DNA from: Bradyrhizobium sp. U87765 SZCCT0048
Lineage (GTDB): Bacteria > Pseudomonadota > Alphaproteobacteria > Rhizobiales > Xanthobacteraceae
Assembly: GCF_018131225.1 (NCBI RefSeq)
Contig: NZ_JAFCMM010000004.1
Coordinates: 186,001-250,000, forward strand
Direction: 5' to 3'
Length of the DNA stretch: 64,000 nucleotides
The position numbers and the translations under genes are program-made. Below the pieces are notes generated by a model, which saw only the letters and a list, made by a program, of their open reading frames with translations, made no database searches and was not told the origin of the DNA. Positions 61,408-64,000 of the stretch are shown here, piece after piece (position 1 is the stretch's first letter; each line of letters opens with the position of its first letter).

Positions 61408-62583
61408 CTATTGCCGGCTCATGCGGGCGGACGCCGGATGCCCGGGCAGCTTGAAGCGCTTGCCGGTGTCAGTGACCTTGCCGCCGGACACCTTGAGAAT
61501 CGAGATGTCGCTGTCGAGATAGTTGCCGACCAGCAGATATTTGCCGTCCGGCGTGAAGGCTGCGGCCTCGGGCAGGCCGCCGACCTCGACGTCCTGGGTC
61601 TTGGTGACCTTTTTGCCGTTGATCCGCAGCACCGAGATGCTGCCGTTCCTGTTGTAGAAATAGCTGTTCTTCATGTTGGAGCCGCGCAGGATCGCCGCGG
61701 CGGCAAGATCCCCCTTCGGGCTGATGGCGAGGCCTTCCGGGCCATCGCCGACCACGACGCGATCGATGATCCGCGGCGGATTGGCTTCGAGATCGACCAC
61801 GCTCACCGTATCGACGCTGCCGTCGGACGAGCCCGCGCCGCCATTGTCGGCGGTGAGCGCGAACTTGCCCTTGGGGTCGACCACGACATTGTAGGGCCAC
61901 AGCCCCGTCGCCAGGTCGAGCTTGTTGTAGGTCACCTTGTCGCCGGCGATGTCGAGCACCGCCAGCTTGTGCGCCGGAAACTTGGTGGCGAGCGCACGCT
62001 TACCGTCGGGCGTGAACACGACCTGAGAGACGCTGTCACCCATCGCGACGGTGTCGACCACCTTGACATCGGTGCCGCTCACCGCGAGCACCGAGATCGA
62101 ATTGTCGCCGCGGTTGGCGACCAGCGCCATCTTGCCCGACGGGCTGAAGCTGAGGCCGGACGGCTGCTTGCCGCCGGTCACCGTGCCGACGAGCTTCGCC
62201 GGGCTGGCCTTGAGATCGATGACATAAATCTTGTTGTCCAGCGTCTGCTTGAGGGCCTCGCCGTCCTTGACGACGTCGACGGAGTCCGCAACCAGGGCGA
62301 TCGATCCGGTCGGATCAATATCGATATTGACGGGCGGGCCGACCACGGAGTTCTTCAGCGGCAGCGTTGCGACGATCTTCGGACTTTCGGGCCGGGCGAG
62401 ATCGATGACCAGCACGGCGTCCTTGCCAGCCGGCGACAGCACGACCTTGCCGTCGGCATCCCATAGCGCCTTCTCGTCGAGGCCGACGACCAGGAACGGC
62501 GCTGCCATTGCGGTTACGGTTGTGGCGATGCTCAGCAGCGCGGCCGCGCCGAGCGCAGCTGCGATATGGCGACGAAGCGACAT
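61408..62583 (-). CDS. Exported YncE-like beta-propeller protein (YVTN repeats)
   Basis: 391 residues from ATG 62583, chosen for GGAGG nine bases upstream. Signal peptide (IAAALGAAALLSIATTVTAM). The body is a seven-blade propeller of about 45-residue repeats: PSGLSFSPSGKMALVANRGD, NSISVLAVSG, VSQVVFTPDGKRALATKFPA, GLAISPKGDLAAAAI, AAAFTPDGKYLLVGNYLDSD. Such proteins bind DNA, metals or redox partners in the periplasm; the role here is unknown. Divergent from the FkbM gene. Confidence 0.88.
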   Translation of the reverse strand: MSLRRHIAAALGAAALLSIATTVTAMAAPFLVVGLDEKALWDADGKVVLSPAGKDAVLVIDLARPESPKIVATLPLKNSVVGPPVNIDIDPTGSIALVADSVDVVKDGEALKQTLDNKIYVIDLKASPAKLVGTVTGGKQPSGLSFSPSGKMALVANRGDNSISVLAVSGTDVKVVDTVAMGDSVSQVVFTPDGKRALATKFPAHKLAVLDIAGDKVTYNKLDLATGLWPYNVVVDPKGKFALTADNGGAGSSDGSVDTVSVVDLEANPPRIIDRVVVGDGPEGLAISPKGDLAAAAILRGSNMKNSYFYNRNGSISVLRINGKKVTKTQDVEVGGLPEAAAFTPDGKYLLVGNYLDSDISILKVSGGKVTDTGKRFKLPGHPASARMSRQ

Positions 62584-62733
62584 TTCTACGGTCCTCCCCA
62601 TATGTTTGTTGTCAGGTATCGTTGTTGGCCGTATCGCGGCATGTTAGTCGCTGCCCTGTGATCGCGCTAGAGTGGCGGGACGGCCGCCGCGGTGCTGCTG
62701 CAGCGCGGCGCAGACAGATGAAAGAGCTTGGCG

Positions 62734-63612
62734 ATGGCGCACGACAGCCGTGATGAACTGACCGAACTGCTGAAGCCGTCGCGGTTGACCAGCATCGTCG
62801 ACGTCGGCGCCAATCCAATCGACGGCGATCCGCCCTACAAGCCGATGCTGCAGCAGCGGCTGTGCCGGCTGGTCGGATTTGATCCATTTCCCGACGTGCT
62901 GAAGCCGCTCGAAGCCGCCAAGAGCGAGCTCGAGACCTATCTTCCCTATGCGGTCGGCGATGGCGGCCGCCACACCCTCAAGCTCTGTCGCGGCATCGGC
63001 TTCGCCAGCCTGCTGCAGCCGGACGAGGTGGCTCTGCGCCATTTCCCGCGCTTCACCGAACTCGGCACGATCGTTCGCGGGCTCGAGGTCGCGACCAGAC
63101 GGCTGGATGACATCGCCGAGATCACCGCGATGGACATGCTGAAGATCGACATCCAGGGCTCGGAGCTGTCGGTGTTCCAGAATGGCCGCACGCGCCTTCG
63201 CCAGGCGGTCGCGGTGCAAACGGAGGTGTCGTTCATCCCGCTCTATAAGGGCCAGCCGGTGTTCGGCGACATCGATCTCGAGCTGCGCAGCCTCGGCTTC
63301 GTGCCGCACATGTTCGCGGCGATCAACAAGAAGATGATCGCGCCGATGCAGGGGCCGAATCCCGCGGCGGCCCTCAACCAGCTGGTGGAGGCGGATGCGG
63401 TCTACGTCCGCGATTTCATGCGGCCGGAAGCCATGGACGTGGAACAGCTCAAGCACCTCGCCCTGGTCGCACACCACTGCTACGGCTCGTTCGATCTGGC
63501 GATGAACTGTCTGCATCATCTCACCGGCCGCGGCGCGGTCGCGCAGGATGCGCGCGCGCGCTACATCGCCATCGTGCAGGCGGGCCAGTCGCGGGCCGCC
63601 CCGCCGCGCTGA
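62734..63612 (+). CDS. FkbM family SAM-dependent methyltransferase
   Basis: 292 residues. The SAM-binding motif is IVDVGANPIDGDP, with GFDPFP for the acidic ribose contact. The FkbM signature is MLKIDIQGSELSVFQNGRTR, followed by AVQTEVSFIPLY. It would O-methylate a sugar or polyketide hydroxyl; FkbM-type enzymes are common in glycan modification. The protein has a C-terminal helical region (AEAMDVEQLKHLALVAHHCY-like) of unknown role. It stands alone, with the next gene 214 bases downstream. Confidence 0.85.
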   Translation: MAHDSRDELTELLKPSRLTSIVDVGANPIDGDPPYKPMLQQRLCRLVGFDPFPDVLKPLEAAKSELETYLPYAVGDGGRHTLKLCRGIGFASLLQPDEVALRHFPRFTELGTIVRGLEVATRRLDDIAEITAMDMLKIDIQGSELSVFQNGRTRLRQAVAVQTEVSFIPLYKGQPVFGDIDLELRSLGFVPHMFAAINKKMIAPMQGPNPAAALNQLVEADAVYVRDFMRPEAMDVEQLKHLALVAHHCYGSFDLAMNCLHHLTGRGAVAQDARARYIAIVQAGQSRAAPPR

Positions 63613-63826
63613 TCGGCGTTCCCTGCTTGCCGGCTTTTTGAATGGCGCATCGCGGCGCGCGGATGCTAGTTTAGGGTGTCCGCGGCGGCCATGTCGCGAA
63701 TATGTTTCTGTTTATTTAAATCAAAGTCGATCACTGGCGCAGATCACGACGCTGTCGTCTGCCCGGTGCATTTTTCTGCTCTTCGCATTTCCCATCACGT
63801 CATTTGGTCGACCGGAGGATTGCTCC

Positions 63827-64000
63827 ATGGCCCATCCAGCAAAGCCCAGAACCCCGACCCGCAGTGCAAGCCAAAGCACCGGCAGCGGCACGCGCCCCGG
63901 CGCGACCGCGCGCCCCGCCATCCGCCCGGGCGAAGTGCGCCCGCGCCCGTTGCCGAAGCATTCGCAGGCCCATCCCGGCGTCAGTCCGCTGCATCCCGTC
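63827..64000 (+). CDS. Start of a basic, Pro/Ser/Arg-rich protein (partial)
   Basis: 58 codons from ATG 63827 to the window edge, still open. GGAGG lies eight bases upstream. The sequence (MAHPAKPRTPTRSASQSTGS, then GTRPGATARPAIRPGEVRPR) is disordered and strongly basic. An A/T-rich block (63707-63730, including GTTTATTTAAATCAAA) about 100 bases upstream may contain its promoter. No family can be given from this part. Confidence 0.55.
   Translation, partial: MAHPAKPRTPTRSASQSTGSGTRPGATARPAIRPGEVRPRPLPKHSQAHPGVSPLHPV

Overview
The window is GC-rich, densely coding DNA with strong G/C preference at third codon positions. Gene content (cobST cobaltochelatase, a CarD-type regulator with a Lys/Ala-rich tail, a coxMNOP-style oxidase operon, FdxA, several small Rhizobiales-type proteins) points to an alphaproteobacterial chromosome of the Bradyrhizobium/Rhodopseudomonas/Afipia group. 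This is inferred from family resemblance only; no rRNA, tRNA, insertion sequence, phage gene or CRISPR array was seen.

Layout. 1-10.7 kb is housekeeping: the 3' end of secA, an Asp/Glu racemase, a YkuD L,D-transpeptidase lipoprotein, accA, xerD, a 48-residue membrane protein, aroK-aroB, a CNNM/CorC-type membrane protein, bolA and a J-domain protein. 10.7-13.1 kb holds two divergent citrate-synthase-family genes; one encodes an N-terminal MerR-like DNA-binding domain, and a perfect 12-bp palindrome lies in the spacer of its predicted promoter. 13.1-29.5 kb is again largely core: DUF2161, RNase T2, DedA, cobS-cobT, a phytase-like protein, rpmB, DUF3108, a SUV3-like RNA helicase with an S4 protein and fdxA, CarD, an M48 protease and a TNase-fold protein.

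29.9-39.2 kb is a catabolic block: a Leu/Ile/Val-type solute-binding protein, two crotonase-fold enzymes, a glyoxalase-like protein, an NDP-forming acyl-CoA synthetase, two adjacent and dissimilar acyl-CoA dehydrogenases and an SDR. It reads as CoA activation followed by beta-oxidation of an unidentified acid. 39.2-41.8 kb holds GlsB-like and YidB-like stress proteins, a PanE-like reductase and a GrlR-like small protein.

41.9-51.0 kb is the most unusual region. Minus-strand genes encode a type I secretion ABC exporter and its HlyD adaptor, preceded by two signal-peptide-less, non-RTX, Asn/Gln/Gly-rich proteins (one with five degenerate repeats, one with Q/G- and N/G-rich tracts) and a small membrane protein, and followed by a CelD-like acetyltransferase with TPRs. 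A LuxR-type regulator with a degenerate receiver lies nearby. I propose a dedicated export system for an aggregating or matrix-forming surface protein.

53-64 kb holds small secreted or stress proteins (PepSY, DUF1810, CAP, and a secreted protein behind an EcfG-like promoter), then an aa3-type oxidase operon (subunits II, I, two III-like, IV, and a monoheme cytochrome c), a glycine-zipper protein, a YncE-like beta-propeller, an FkbM methyltransferase and the start of a basic, Pro-rich protein cut by the window edge.
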